Part shown: positions 36,275-44,670 of the stretch, in pieces
How the letters are laid out: every line of letters begins with the position of its first letter
Position numbering within the stretch: position 1 is the first letter of the stretch
Origin: a bacterium
GTDB lineage: Bacteria > Pseudomonadota > Gammaproteobacteria > Pseudomonadales > Moraxellaceae
Reading direction: 5' to 3'
Length of the DNA stretch: 64,000 nucleotides
Assembly: GCA_029945725.1 (NCBI GenBank)
Contig: JAQSDB010000001.1
Span: forward strand, 186,001 to 250,000
The notes under the pieces: model-generated
What the model was told of the DNA's origin: nothing
The model's database searches: none
The model's input: only the letters and a program-made list of their open reading frames with translations
Translations under genes and position numbers: made by a program

Positions 36275-37825
36275 ATGGAAACCCTGCTGGCCATTGATAA
36301 CGGAACACAAAGCGTGCGGGCCCTGCTGTTTGATCGCGACGGCCAGCTGCTGGCGCGTTCGCAGGTCAAGTTTGATCCGGCCTACCACGCGCCAGAGCCG
36401 GGCTATGCCGAGCAATCGGCCGACTATTACTGGGAGTGCCTGGTCCGTGCAGTGCGCGGTTTGTGGTTGCAGGGGGCAAAGCCTTCAGAGGTGGTCGGTG
36501 TTTCCCTGACCACACAGCGCGGCACCGTGGTGCCGGTCGATCGCGAGGGCGTCGCGCTCAGGCCGGCCATCACCTGGCTGGACCAGCGTGAAGCCAAAAA
36601 CATTCCCGTGCTTTCCCTGCACTGGCAGGCGGTCTTTCGTGCCATCAATGCCACCGATACGCTGATGCATCTTTGTCGCCAGGCCGAGGCCAACTGGCTG
36701 GCTGAAAACGAAAAAGAAACCTGGCAGCGCATGCACAAGTTTTTGCTGCTCTCGGGTTATCTCACGCATCGCCTTACCGGGCAGTTTCGTGATGCGGTGG
36801 CCTCCCAGGTGGGCTATGTGCCCTTTGATTTCCGGCGTCAGGAGTGGGCGCGCTCTTGGGACTGGAAATGGCAGGCGATAAAACTCAGGCGTGAGCATTT
36901 GCCTGATCTGGTACCGGCGGGGGGGAAGCTGGGGGTGATCACAGCAGCGGCGTCTGCCGTGACCGGTATTCCGGAAGGTCTGCCCCTGTTTGCCGCTGGT
37001 GCCGACAAGGCCTGTGAAGTGCTGGGTTCGGGCAGCCTCACGCCAGGCATCGGTGCGCTCAGCTTCGGCACGACCGCCACCATCAATACCATCAGCCGCC
37101 GTTACGTCGAGGTCACGCCCCTGTTGCCGCCGTATCCGGCACCCGTGCCCGGGCATTACTGCACCGAAGTGCAGACCCTGCGCGGGTTCTGGATGGTGAA
37201 CTGGTTTCGTGACCAGTTTGGTGCCGATGACGTGGCGCGAGCCAGGGTCGAAGGCGTGCCCGTGGAAGCCGTTTTCGAACGGCATTTGCACAACACTCCG
37301 GCGGGGAACATGGGTTTGATGCTGCAGCCCTACTGGTCGCCCGGTGTCCGTGAGCCCGGTCGTGAGGCCAAGGGCGCCTTGATCGGCTTTGGCGATGTGC
37401 ATCAGCGCGAGCATGTGTATCGCGCCATTGTCGAAGGCCAGATGTATGCCCTGCGTGAGGGTGGCGAGCGCATTGAAAAGCGCGCCAGGGTGAAGCTGAA
37501 AAGCCTGCGCGTCTCCGGTGGGGGTGCCCAGTCTGATGGCGTAGTGCAGATTGCTGCCGACGTTTTCGGTCTGCCGGTGGAGCGGCCGCATACCACGGAA
37601 ACGTCTGGTCTGGGCGCTGCCATTTGCGCCGCCGTGGGCCTCGGCTTGCAGCCTGATTTTCCGACCGCGGTGGCACGCATGACGCGTGTTGCCAGCACGG
37701 TGCGTCCGGATCGCGAGCATCAGGTGCTTTACGAGAAGTTGTTTACCCGTGTCTATCGTCCCCTCTACGCGCAGTTACAGCCGCTCTATAAAGAGATTCG
37801 TAGTATTACCGGCTATCCACGCTAG
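36275..37825 (+). CDS. FGGY-family carbohydrate kinase
   Basis: The 516 residues match the FGGY fold: the phosphate loop AIDNGTQSVRALLFD at the N-terminus, TTQRGTVVPVD and the ITWLDQRE segment, the middle GADKACEVLGSG with GALSFGTTATI and the C-terminal ATP site SGGGAQSDGVVQIAADV...ETSGLGAA. Related to glycerol and xylulose kinases; the substrate is not clear, glycerol or dihydroxyacetone is suggested by the neighbours. It follows the G3P dehydrogenase by 51 bases, probably in one operon with both genes before it. Confidence 0.9.
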   Translation: METLLAIDNGTQSVRALLFDRDGQLLARSQVKFDPAYHAPEPGYAEQSADYYWECLVRAVRGLWLQGAKPSEVVGVSLTTQRGTVVPVDREGVALRPAITWLDQREAKNIPVLSLHWQAVFRAINATDTLMHLCRQAEANWLAENEKETWQRMHKFLLLSGYLTHRLTGQFRDAVASQVGYVPFDFRRQEWARSWDWKWQAIKLRREHLPDLVPAGGKLGVITAAASAVTGIPEGLPLFAAGADKACEVLGSGSLTPGIGALSFGTTATINTISRRYVEVTPLLPPYPAPVPGHYCTEVQTLRGFWMVNWFRDQFGADDVARARVEGVPVEAVFERHLHNTPAGNMGLMLQPYWSPGVREPGREAKGALIGFGDVHQREHVYRAIVEGQMYALREGGERIEKRARVKLKSLRVSGGGAQSDGVVQIAADVFGLPVERPHTTETSGLGAAICAAVGLGLQPDFPTAVARMTRVASTVRPDREHQVLYEKLFTRVYRPLYAQLQPLYKEIRSITGYPR

Positions 37826-37874
37826 AATTCGCGCCAGCCTGTTACCGCTCTTTGCGCTTCAAAGGATGCCCCCC

Positions 37875-38720
37875 ATGATTCTGACGCGACGTCTTCGCTT
37901 TCTGCTTCCGCTGTGCCTTCTCCTGACCGCCTGTGCCAGCACCACCCAGGAGGGCGCGACCGGCATCAAGCGCAAGCAGTTCATGCTGCTGTCCAGCTCT
38001 GAAGTGGACAGCATGGCCCTGCAGTCCTATCAGAGCGCTCTCGGTGACGCTGGCAAGGCTGGCACGCTGAACAAGGACAAGGTCACGCTCGAGCGTATCC
38101 GTGTCATTGGTGATCGCCTGATTCCGCAGACATCAGCTTTTCGCCCGGATGCCCTGCAGTGGCAATGGGAAGTGAATCTGGAGTCGAAAAACGAACTGAA
38201 TGCCTATTGTGCCCCGGGCGGCAAGATCATGTTTTTCTCCGGCATCATTTCCCAGCTCAAGCTCACAGATGACGAGATCGCGGCCATCATGGGCCATGAA
38301 ATTGCGCACGCCTTGCGTGAGCACGGCCGCGAGCGCATGTCGCAAGCCTACGCCCAGCAGATGGGCTTGCAGATTGGTGGCAGCCTGCTCGGTATCGACA
38401 GCAATCAGGCGCAGCTGATCCAGCAGGTTGCCACGGTTGCCATCAGTTTGCCGCACAGCCGCGAACAGGAGGCCGAGGCCGATATTCTCGGGCTGGAGCT
38501 GATGGCACGTGCCGGTTATGACCCGCGCGCTGCGGTTTCACTCTGGGAGAAAATGGGGCAGGCATCGGGTGCGGGCGGACCGGCTTTTCTCAGTACCCAT
38601 CCATCCGGACCGCAGCGCATCAGCGGCATTCAGTCAAAGTTGCCGAGTGTGATGCCGCTCTACGAACAGGCAAAATCCGGGCTGTCTAAAACGCCTGCAC
38701 GTGTGGTACCACGCACCTGA
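37875..38720 (+). CDS. M48-family metallopeptidase, lipoprotein
   Basis: Zinc protease of 281 residues. Lipoprotein signal peptide with lipobox LTAC (Cys about residue 20), then the LERIRVIGDRLI segment, the zinc motif in MGHEIAHALREHGRER and the third ligand region SREQEAEADILGLELMARAG. The ATG at 37875 has AAAGGA 8 bases upstream; an in-frame ATG 9 bases earlier is less likely. Resembles LoiP/BepA-type periplasmic quality-control proteases, acting on outer-membrane proteins; the specific substrate is unknown. Confidence 0.9.
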   Translation: MILTRRLRFLLPLCLLLTACASTTQEGATGIKRKQFMLLSSSEVDSMALQSYQSALGDAGKAGTLNKDKVTLERIRVIGDRLIPQTSAFRPDALQWQWEVNLESKNELNAYCAPGGKIMFFSGIISQLKLTDDEIAAIMGHEIAHALREHGRERMSQAYAQQMGLQIGGSLLGIDSNQAQLIQQVATVAISLPHSREQEAEADILGLELMARAGYDPRAAVSLWEKMGQASGAGGPAFLSTHPSGPQRISGIQSKLPSVMPLYEQAKSGLSKTPARVVPRT

Positions 38721-38726
38721 ATCAAT

Positions 38727-38756
38727 AAAAAAGCCGGCATTCCTGCCGGCTTTTTT
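38727..38756. terminator. Bidirectional terminator between the M48 protease and the ferritin-like gene
   Basis: GCCGGCA/TGCCGGC stem with a 4-base loop, six A before and six T after, between two convergent genes. Confidence 0.9.
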
Positions 38757-38779
38757 ATTTCCTGTTGTCTGCCGGGTTT

Positions 38780-39871
38780 TCAGGCCGCATAAAGCGGCTT
38801 GGACAGTTCCACCCAGTCGATGTCGCCATCGCTCACCGCATTTTCGTATTCCAGAATTCCCAGCGCTTCAAACTTGGGGCGCACGGTATCGGTCAGCAGG
38901 CCGATGCGGGCCAGATTGGGGATGATGCGCGAAAACAGGAACTTGCGGAAATACTCCATGATAGAGGCACTCAGCACGCGCTCGCGTGCTGCCGCAACGT
39001 CCCAGCCAAACTCCTCAAAGACTTCCGTGGCAATCAGGCGCTCACGCATCACTACACAGGCTTCATAGGCAAACTGGGCGCGCTCTTCAATTTCCTCGGG
39101 AGACAGTTGCTTGACGATGTACTCAAGATAGTTAACACCAAACGTGACATGACGGGCTTCGTCACGAACCACCAGATAAATCAGTTTTTTCAGCAGCGGA
39201 TCCAGCGACACCATTTGCATGGTATTGAAGGCAGCCAGCGCCAGCCCTTCAATGATGATCTGCATGCCGATGAATTTCAGGTCCCAGCGCGGGTCGGTCA
39301 GGATCTTGTCCAGCAACAGTTTCAGGTTGGGGTTCACCGGGTAGGTGAAGCCGACTTTTTCCTGCAGATAACGGTTGAAGGTTTCGACATGGCGGGCCTC
39401 ATCAAAGGTTTGCGAGGCGGCATAGAGCTTGGCATCGAAGGTAGGGGCACAGGATGCCAGTTGGGAGGCCACCAGCAGCGCTCCCTGCTCGCCATGCAGA
39501 AATTGCGACAGCGTCCATGACTGGTTATGCCAGCTGAAGCGCAGCTTTTCCTCGTCACTCAGTTTTTCAAACGGTTCATAACCGACAAAGGGATTGAAGC
39601 CCTGATCCACGGGCGGTTCGGTTTTGGGGTAGGTCTGGTTCCAGTCCAGATCCATTTCCTGATTCCAGTTCAGTTCCTTGCCCAGCTGGTAGAGCTTGCG
39701 GATACGGCCGTCGCTGCTGCTGTAGTCCCAGTTGTAGCTGCCAGTGAGCGGCGTCTGGAAGACCTCGGCCACATCCTCGATATCTTTTGCCGTCATGCCT
39801 GCTGCGGGCTCTCCCGCTTCCGGAAAGTACTGGATGGCGGTGGGCGTTTTCTCAATGAACTTGATGGACAT
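38780..39871 (-). CDS. Ferritin-like di-iron carboxylate protein
   Basis: The 363 residues form a four-helix ferritin-like domain with two copies of the DEARHV motif. Putative iron ligands are E128 (HGEQGALLV), E158 and H161 (FDEARHV), E208 (IIEGLALAAF) and E238 and H241 (RDEARHV). This ligand set (E-ExxH-E-ExxH) is that of di-iron oxygenases, oxidases and R2-like proteins. The ATG at 39871 has GGGAG upstream. It has no gene partner. Members of this family are common in Pseudomonadales, but I know no proven reaction; an oxygenase acting on a lipid or aromatic amine is possible. Confidence 0.8.
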   Translation of the reverse strand: MSIKFIEKTPTAIQYFPEAGEPAAGMTAKDIEDVAEVFQTPLTGSYNWDYSSSDGRIRKLYQLGKELNWNQEMDLDWNQTYPKTEPPVDQGFNPFVGYEPFEKLSDEEKLRFSWHNQSWTLSQFLHGEQGALLVASQLASCAPTFDAKLYAASQTFDEARHVETFNRYLQEKVGFTYPVNPNLKLLLDKILTDPRWDLKFIGMQIIIEGLALAAFNTMQMVSLDPLLKKLIYLVVRDEARHVTFGVNYLEYIVKQLSPEEIEERAQFAYEACVVMRERLIATEVFEEFGWDVAAARERVLSASIMEYFRKFLFSRIIPNLARIGLLTDTVRPKFEALGILEYENAVSDGDIDWVELSKPLYAA

Positions 39872-40032
39872 AATGCAGGTCTCCCGGGTTTTTATAGGGG
39901 ATGAGGCTGGGGCATCAACGTCTGGTGCAGAAGTTAGAATAAATACTCTGGTTTGCGCCAAGGCAAGTCGTGATCAGGCCATTCCAGCGCCGGTCATCAG
40001 CCGACAGCCTGCGATTAGCCCGCATGAGGGCG

Positions 40033-40038
40033 TATAAT
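40033..40038 (+). promoter_or_regulatory. -10 element of bolA-trhO
   Basis: A perfect TATAAT 29 bases before the bolA ATG, followed by CGCCGCCCC. No good -35 was found at 16-18 bases, so activator dependence is possible. Confidence 0.55.
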
Positions 40039-40066
40039 CGCCGCCCCATCGTCTGCCGAGGTTGCC

Positions 40067-40375
40067 ATGTCGCGCCAGCAACTCATTGAAAGCCGCCTGC
40101 GTGAGGCTTTTCCGCTGCAGCATCTGGAGGTGCTCAATGAATCCCACAGGCACAGTGCCGGGCAGGACACCCATTTCAAGCTGGTCGTGGTGAGTGAGGT
40201 TTTTGCCGGGCTGCGCCCGGTGGCCCGCCACCAGAAAGTCTATGCCCTGCTGCAGGATGAGATGTCCCGTGGCCTGCATGCCCTGGCCCTGCATCTCTAC
40301 AGTCCGGAAGAGTGGGCCGTGACGGCCGCCGCGCCTGACAGCCCGGCCTGCCGGGGAGGCAGCAAGCATGACTAG
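40067..40375 (+). CDS. bolA: BolA family protein
   Basis: Small regulator or iron-sulfur trafficking partner of monothiol glutaredoxin. The 102 residues begin with the BolA fold: [33 protein letters not shown], and [20 protein letters not shown] (C-terminal [13 protein letters not shown]). The HSAG...HFKL pattern with the conserved His is clear. GAGG lies before the ATG. It overlaps trhO by 8 bases; the pair bolA-trhO hints at a shared role in stress or tRNA modification, unproven. Confidence 0.93.
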   Translation: MSRQQLIESRLREAFPLQHLEVLNESHRHSAGQDTHFKLVVVSEVFAGLRPVARHQKVYALLQDEMSRGLHALALHLYSPEEWAVTAAAPDSPACRGGSKHD

Positions 40376-41318
40376 TACAGTGACAGAAATGATGAGTACC
40401 GTTGCGACAGAAAAGGGGGGCGGGCCAATGGTGGTTGCCGCTTTGTATCTGTTTGCAGCCTTGCCGGATTTTCGTGAAAAGCAGGGGCCCTTGCGCGAGC
40501 GCTGCCTCGAGCTTGGCATACGCGGCACCCTGTTGCTGGCAGAAGAGGGCATTAACGGCACCATCTCCGGTTCGCGGCAGGGCATTGATGCCATTCTGGC
40601 GTTTATTCGCAGTGATGAGCGTCTGGCTGCGCTTGAGCACAAGGAATCGTTCAGCGCTACGCACCCGTTTCGCCGTCTCAAGGTGAAACTGAAAAAAGAG
40701 ATCGTCACGCTGGGAGTGGAGGGTGTTGATCCGAACAAGGTGGTCGGCACCTATGTTGAGCCCGAAGACTGGAATGCCCTCATCAGCGATCCGGAGGTAG
40801 TGCTCATCGACACCCGTAACGATTATGAAGTGGTGCTGGGTACGTTCAGGAATGCGATTGACCCCAAAACACAAACCTTCCGTGAATTTCCGGACTATGT
40901 GCGCGAGCATTTCAATCCGGAAAAGCACAAGAAGGTCGCGATGTTCTGCACCGGCGGCATTCGCTGCGAAAAAGCCTCCAGCTTCATGCGTGCCGAAGGT
41001 TTTGCCGAGGTCTACCACCTCAAGGGCGGCATTCTCAAGTATCTGGAAAGGGTGCAACCGGAGGAAAGTCTGTGGCAGGGCGAGTGCTTTGTGTTTGATC
41101 ACCGCGTCGGCATTACGCACGGTCTTGGCGAAGGTGATGCCGAGATGTGTTTTGGCTGCGGTCATCCGGTGACGGCGCCGGATCGGGAATCACCGGCTTA
41201 CGAGTACGGCGTCAGCTGTCCGCTTTGTATTGATGTACTGACGGATGACAAGCGTGATCGCCTGCGCGAACGCATGCGCCAGATCAACCTGGCCCATGCG
41301 CGCGGCGAGTCACACTGA
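40368..41318 (+). CDS. trhO: tRNA uridine(34) hydroxylase (rhodanese-family TrhO)
   Basis: Hydroxylates U34 of certain tRNAs on the way to (methoxy/carboxymethoxy)uridine. The 316 residues start with the acylphosphatase-like domain ([21 protein letters not shown]), then a rhodanese domain ([20 protein letters not shown], with catalytic loop [14 protein letters not shown]) and a Cys-rich tail (CFGCGHP... CPLCIDVL). The MTSTVTEMM start is 8 bases inside bolA. Formerly named YceA. Its last codons and stop fall in a strong inverted repeat. Confidence 0.95.
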   Translation: MTSTVTEMMSTVATEKGGGPMVVAALYLFAALPDFREKQGPLRERCLELGIRGTLLLAEEGINGTISGSRQGIDAILAFIRSDERLAALEHKESFSATHPFRRLKVKLKKEIVTLGVEGVDPNKVVGTYVEPEDWNALISDPEVVLIDTRNDYEVVLGTFRNAIDPKTQTFREFPDYVREHFNPEKHKKVAMFCTGGIRCEKASSFMRAEGFAEVYHLKGGILKYLERVQPEESLWQGECFVFDHRVGITHGLGEGDAEMCFGCGHPVTAPDRESPAYEYGVSCPLCIDVLTDDKRDRLRERMRQINLAHARGESH

Positions 41319-41345
41319 CGGCGTTGTCATCAGTGTGACTCGCCG
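41303..41345. repeat. Perfect 16-bp inverted repeat across the trhO stop codon
   Basis: CGGCGAGTCACACTGA (41303-41318) pairs exactly with TCAGTGTGACTCGCCG (41330-41345) around an 11-base loop. The left arm contains the last codons and stop of trhO. No T run follows, so it is a protective or bidirectional hairpin rather than a standard terminator. Confidence 0.85.
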
Positions 41346-41360
41346 GCAAATGCAGCCGGC

Positions 41361-41927
41361 TCAGATGGTTTTCGGTGCGTGAAAGTGCAGATAGATTTCG
41401 GTCAGCACATCGGGAATCTGCTGGGCGAGATCCTTCGACAGCTTGGCATCACGACGCAGCTGCTGCAGATCGGGGTCATCAATGAGATCGGACAACACCA
41501 TCATGGGCAGGGTGAGGTCGGCGATCAGGTCTTCATCATCGCTGTACCAGCTGGATTCTTTCAGGAACATGCCTTCCATGAATCCCATGCACCAGTCGTT
41601 GAGCTCGGTGGATTCATTGGCCTTGAGGGCGAGCGTGCAGGGCAGGGCAAGCGGCTGGCCATGATAGAGCGTGGCATGGATTTCCTTTTGCCAGCCTTCC
41701 AGAGCGTTCTGGATTTGCGCGGCCAGGGCGGCATCGGCAGAGACGGGCTGGTTATCAAACAGTGCCGGCAGCCAGACGGAGGATGGCGGTACCTCAGGTC
41801 CCACCGTGAGCGCGGTCAGAAAACCGTGGGTGGCAATGGAGTCGAGGCCGTCGGTATTGCTCTCGTTATCGAGAAAGTCTTCGAGTAACAGGCGGGTTTC
41901 GGCGGGAAGGGCGTGAAGTTCGTGCAT
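41361..41927 (-). CDS. UPF0149 (YecA/YgfB-like) family protein
   Basis: The 188 residues show the family pattern: N-terminal LPAETRLLLEDFLDNES, HGFLTALTVGPE (about 34-45), a middle helix, and the LNDWCMGFMEGM signature with Trp, Cys and Met (about 108-120). No SEC-C zinc tail is present. Family members are linked to ubiquinone or RNA-related processes; the function is not settled. Convergent with trhO, ending 43 bases past its stop. Confidence 0.88.
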   Translation of the reverse strand: MHELHALPAETRLLLEDFLDNESNTDGLDSIATHGFLTALTVGPEVPPSSVWLPALFDNQPVSADAALAAQIQNALEGWQKEIHATLYHGQPLALPCTLALKANESTELNDWCMGFMEGMFLKESSWYSDDEDLIADLTLPMMVLSDLIDDPDLQQLRRDAKLSKDLAQQIPDVLTEIYLHFHAPKTI

Positions 41928-42033
41928 GGATGTGCTCCTGAATGCAGGGATTGTAGTCGACCTGCGGATGGGGCTGAACCGGAATATGCAAACCCGGGCC
42001 TTAATGTCATATCAGCTGGCGGGCTGATGCAGG

Positions 42034-42063
42034 CTGACAGCTCCGGGGCCTTCCCCCATAATC
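42034..42063 (+). promoter_or_regulatory. Probable promoter of recQ
   Basis: CTGACA (42034-42039), 18-base spacer, CATAAT (42058-42063). The predicted transcript start falls within a base or two of the recQ ATG at 42071, implying a leaderless message or use of a later in-frame ATG (42086). Confidence 0.5.
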
Positions 42064-42070
42064 GCCCGCT

Positions 42071-43924
42071 ATGACCATACCTGCCATGACCCCTTCAGTT
42101 ACGACCACGGCTGCGCCAGCAACCCCCTCTCCCGCCCGCGACATCCTGCAAAGTGTTTTTGGTTACGAATCCTTTCGCGGGCCGCAGGAAGCCATCGTTG
42201 ATACGGTCATTGCCGGTAATGATGCGCTGGTGCTGATGCCCACCGGTGGTGGTAAATCCCTCTGTTTCCAGATTCCGGCACTGGTTCGCCCGGGTACGGC
42301 CGTGGTGATTTCACCGCTGATCGCGCTGATGCAGAACCAGGTGGCCGCCCTGGTGCAGTCGGGTGTGCGTGCCGCCTATCTCAGTTCGACACTGGACTGG
42401 CAGCAAACCCAGGCGATCGAGTCGCAGCTGCTGGACGGTCGTCTCGACCTGCTTTATATCGCGCCAGAACGCCTGGTGACGTCGCGCATGCTGGATCAGC
42501 TGTCGCGCGTGCAAATCGCCCTGTTTGCGATTGACGAGGCGCATTGTGTGTCGCACTGGGGTCATGATTTCCGTGTCGACTATCTCGGCTTGTCGGTTCT
42601 GCAGAACCAGTTTCCTTCAGTGCCCCGCATTGCCCTGACGGCCACGGCAGACCCGCGCACGCGGGCAGATATCGCGGTGCGTCTGGGGCTGGAAAAAGCC
42701 GAGGTTTTTCTCAGCAGCTTTGACCGCCCCAATATTTTTTATCGCATTGCCCAGAAACAGAAAGCAATGGATCAGCTGGAAGCCTTTATCCGTCGCGAGC
42801 ACTCCGGTGATGCCGGCATTGTCTATTGTCTTTCGCGCAACAAGGTGGAGAAAACCGCCGAGAGTCTGAATCAGCGCGGTATCAAGGCCCTGCCTTACCA
42901 TGCCGGTCTGCCGGGACATGTGCGCGAAGAAAACCAGACGCGTTTTCTGCGTGAGGAAGGCATGGTCATGGTGGCGACGATTGCCTTTGGCATGGGCATC
43001 GACAAACCCAATGTGCGTTTTGTGGCGCATCTCGATTTGCCGAAAAGCATTGAATCCTACTATCAGGAAACCGGCCGTGCCGGCCGTGACGGCCTCGCTG
43101 CCAATGCCTGGATGGTTTACGGCATTGCCGATGTCATCAAGCTCAAATCCATGATGGATCAGTCCGAGGCGGCGGGCGAGTTCAAGCGTGAGGAAAAGAA
43201 CAAGGTCGACGCCATTCTGTCGCTGTGCGAAAGCGTGCAATGCCGGCGCCAGCTTCTGCTGACGCACTTTGGCGAGCATATGCCGGAGCCGTGCGGGCAC
43301 TGTGATAACTGTGTCGAGCCGGCGCCGACCTGGGAGGCCACGGAGCCTTCGCGCCTGGCACTGTCGGCGGTGTATCGCACCGGCAGCCGTTATGGTGTCG
43401 AGTATCTGGTTGAGGTTCTGCGTGGCGAGCGCTCAGAGCGCGTGGTTGCCAAGGGGCATGACACTCTGGCGGTTTTTGGCAAGGGCGCTGATGTCAGTGA
43501 AAAAGAGTGGCGCTCGATCTTTCGGCAATTGTTGGCGCGCGGTCTTCTCTTGCCGGATATCGAGGGTTTTGGCGCGCTGCGTCTTGATGACAGCTGCCGC
43601 CCGCTCTTGCGGGGGGAAGAAACGCTGATGCTGCGGCGCGAACAAAGCAAAACTGCTGCGTCGCGCAAAACCGGCGGCAAACCGGCGCTGGATATTGCTG
43701 CTGAGGATCGCGTGCTCTGGGAGGCGTTACGCGCCAAGCGCCGCCAGCTTGCCCAGGAGCAGGGTGTGCCGCCCTATGTGATTTTCCATGACACGACGCT
43801 ATTGGCCATTCTTGAGGCACATCCCGTCAGTCTGCATGAAATGCGGCATATTGCCGGTATTGGTGAAAGCAAGCTTGAGCGTTATGGCGAGGACTTTCTC
43901 GCAGTAGTCACCGAATATGCCTAA
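42071..43924 (+). CDS. recQ: ATP-dependent DNA helicase RecQ
   Basis: 3'-5' helicase for recombinational repair. The 617 residues show [20 protein letters not shown], the Walker [38 protein letters not shown], a zinc-binding RQC region ([13 protein letters not shown]... CGHCDNC), and a C-terminal HRDC domain ([21 protein letters not shown]). No ribosome site is visible before the ATG. The end overlaps the YgjP-like gene by 8 bases. Confidence 0.97.
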   Translation: MTIPAMTPSVTTTAAPATPSPARDILQSVFGYESFRGPQEAIVDTVIAGNDALVLMPTGGGKSLCFQIPALVRPGTAVVISPLIALMQNQVAALVQSGVRAAYLSSTLDWQQTQAIESQLLDGRLDLLYIAPERLVTSRMLDQLSRVQIALFAIDEAHCVSHWGHDFRVDYLGLSVLQNQFPSVPRIALTATADPRTRADIAVRLGLEKAEVFLSSFDRPNIFYRIAQKQKAMDQLEAFIRREHSGDAGIVYCLSRNKVEKTAESLNQRGIKALPYHAGLPGHVREENQTRFLREEGMVMVATIAFGMGIDKPNVRFVAHLDLPKSIESYYQETGRAGRDGLAANAWMVYGIADVIKLKSMMDQSEAAGEFKREEKNKVDAILSLCESVQCRRQLLLTHFGEHMPEPCGHCDNCVEPAPTWEATEPSRLALSAVYRTGSRYGVEYLVEVLRGERSERVVAKGHDTLAVFGKGADVSEKEWRSIFRQLLARGLLLPDIEGFGALRLDDSCRPLLRGEETLMLRREQSKTAASRKTGGKPALDIAAEDRVLWEALRAKRRQLAQEQGVPPYVIFHDTTLLAILEAHPVSLHEMRHIAGIGESKLERYGEDFLAVVTEYA

Positions 43925-44669
43925 GCGCAAGACAAGCCCCGAGGAGTGGCGGGAATACCGGCACGATAACGGGGAGATACTGAGCTTCCGCTTTATTCGC
44001 AGCGCCCGGAAAACGCTGGCGCTGCATGTGCATCGCGATGGTTCTGTGCTGGTGCGGGCGCCTCTGCGCGTATCTCTCTCCTATGTTTTTCTGTTTATAC
44101 GGGAGCGCTGGGCATGGCTTGAGACGCAGCGATCCCGGTTCCTGGAGGAGCCTGCAGCCACGCCTTTTGAATACAAGGATGGCGAGGTTTTCCTGCATAT
44201 GGGCGAGCACTTGCTGCTCCGGATTGATGTTGCTGCCCGCAATCATGCCCGCCTTGTCGATAATGAGCTGCTGGTGAGCATTACACCTGAATGTATGGTG
44301 CAACCCGGGGGTATTCAGGGTGTTGTCGTGCTCTGGCAGCGACGTGAGGCAAAACGGATTTTCCCCTTGCGCCTGGCGGCCTGCTACGAGCTGATGCGGG
44401 ATTTGCAGCGGCCTTTTCCGGCATTAAAGATTCGCAAGATGCGCTCGCGCTGGGGCAGTTGTGCAAAAGATGGCGTTATCACCCTCAATCTGGAGTTGAT
44501 AAAAATGCCGCTGGAGTGCATTGATTACGTGGTGACGCACGAGCTTTGCCATCTTGTCGAGTTTAATCACAGTGCGCGATTCTATGAGCTGCAGTCGCGC
44601 TATATTCCTGACTGGAAAGTACGTCGACAGTCTCTTGAATTGTTGGCGCGCCAACAATATGGCTTGTGA
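43917..44669 (+). CDS. YgjP-like (DUF45/SprT-type) zinc metallopeptidase
   Basis: The 250 residues end in the family core: [23 protein letters not shown] then the zinc motif [19 protein letters not shown] (HExxH with a third His). The first half is a beta-rich domain ([16 protein letters not shown]). It overlaps recQ by 8 bases, so is likely co-translated; SprT-type proteases repair DNA-protein crosslinks in eukaryotes (Spartan), so a role with RecQ is tempting but unproven. Ends 1 base before the convergent kinase stop. Confidence 0.9.
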   Translation: MPKRKTSPEEWREYRHDNGEILSFRFIRSARKTLALHVHRDGSVLVRAPLRVSLSYVFLFIRERWAWLETQRSRFLEEPAATPFEYKDGEVFLHMGEHLLLRIDVAARNHARLVDNELLVSITPECMVQPGGIQGVVVLWQRREAKRIFPLRLAACYELMRDLQRPFPALKIRKMRSRWGSCAKDGVITLNLELIKMPLECIDYVVTHELCHLVEFNHSARFYELQSRYIPDWKVRRQSLELLARQQYGL

Positions 44670-44670
44670 G

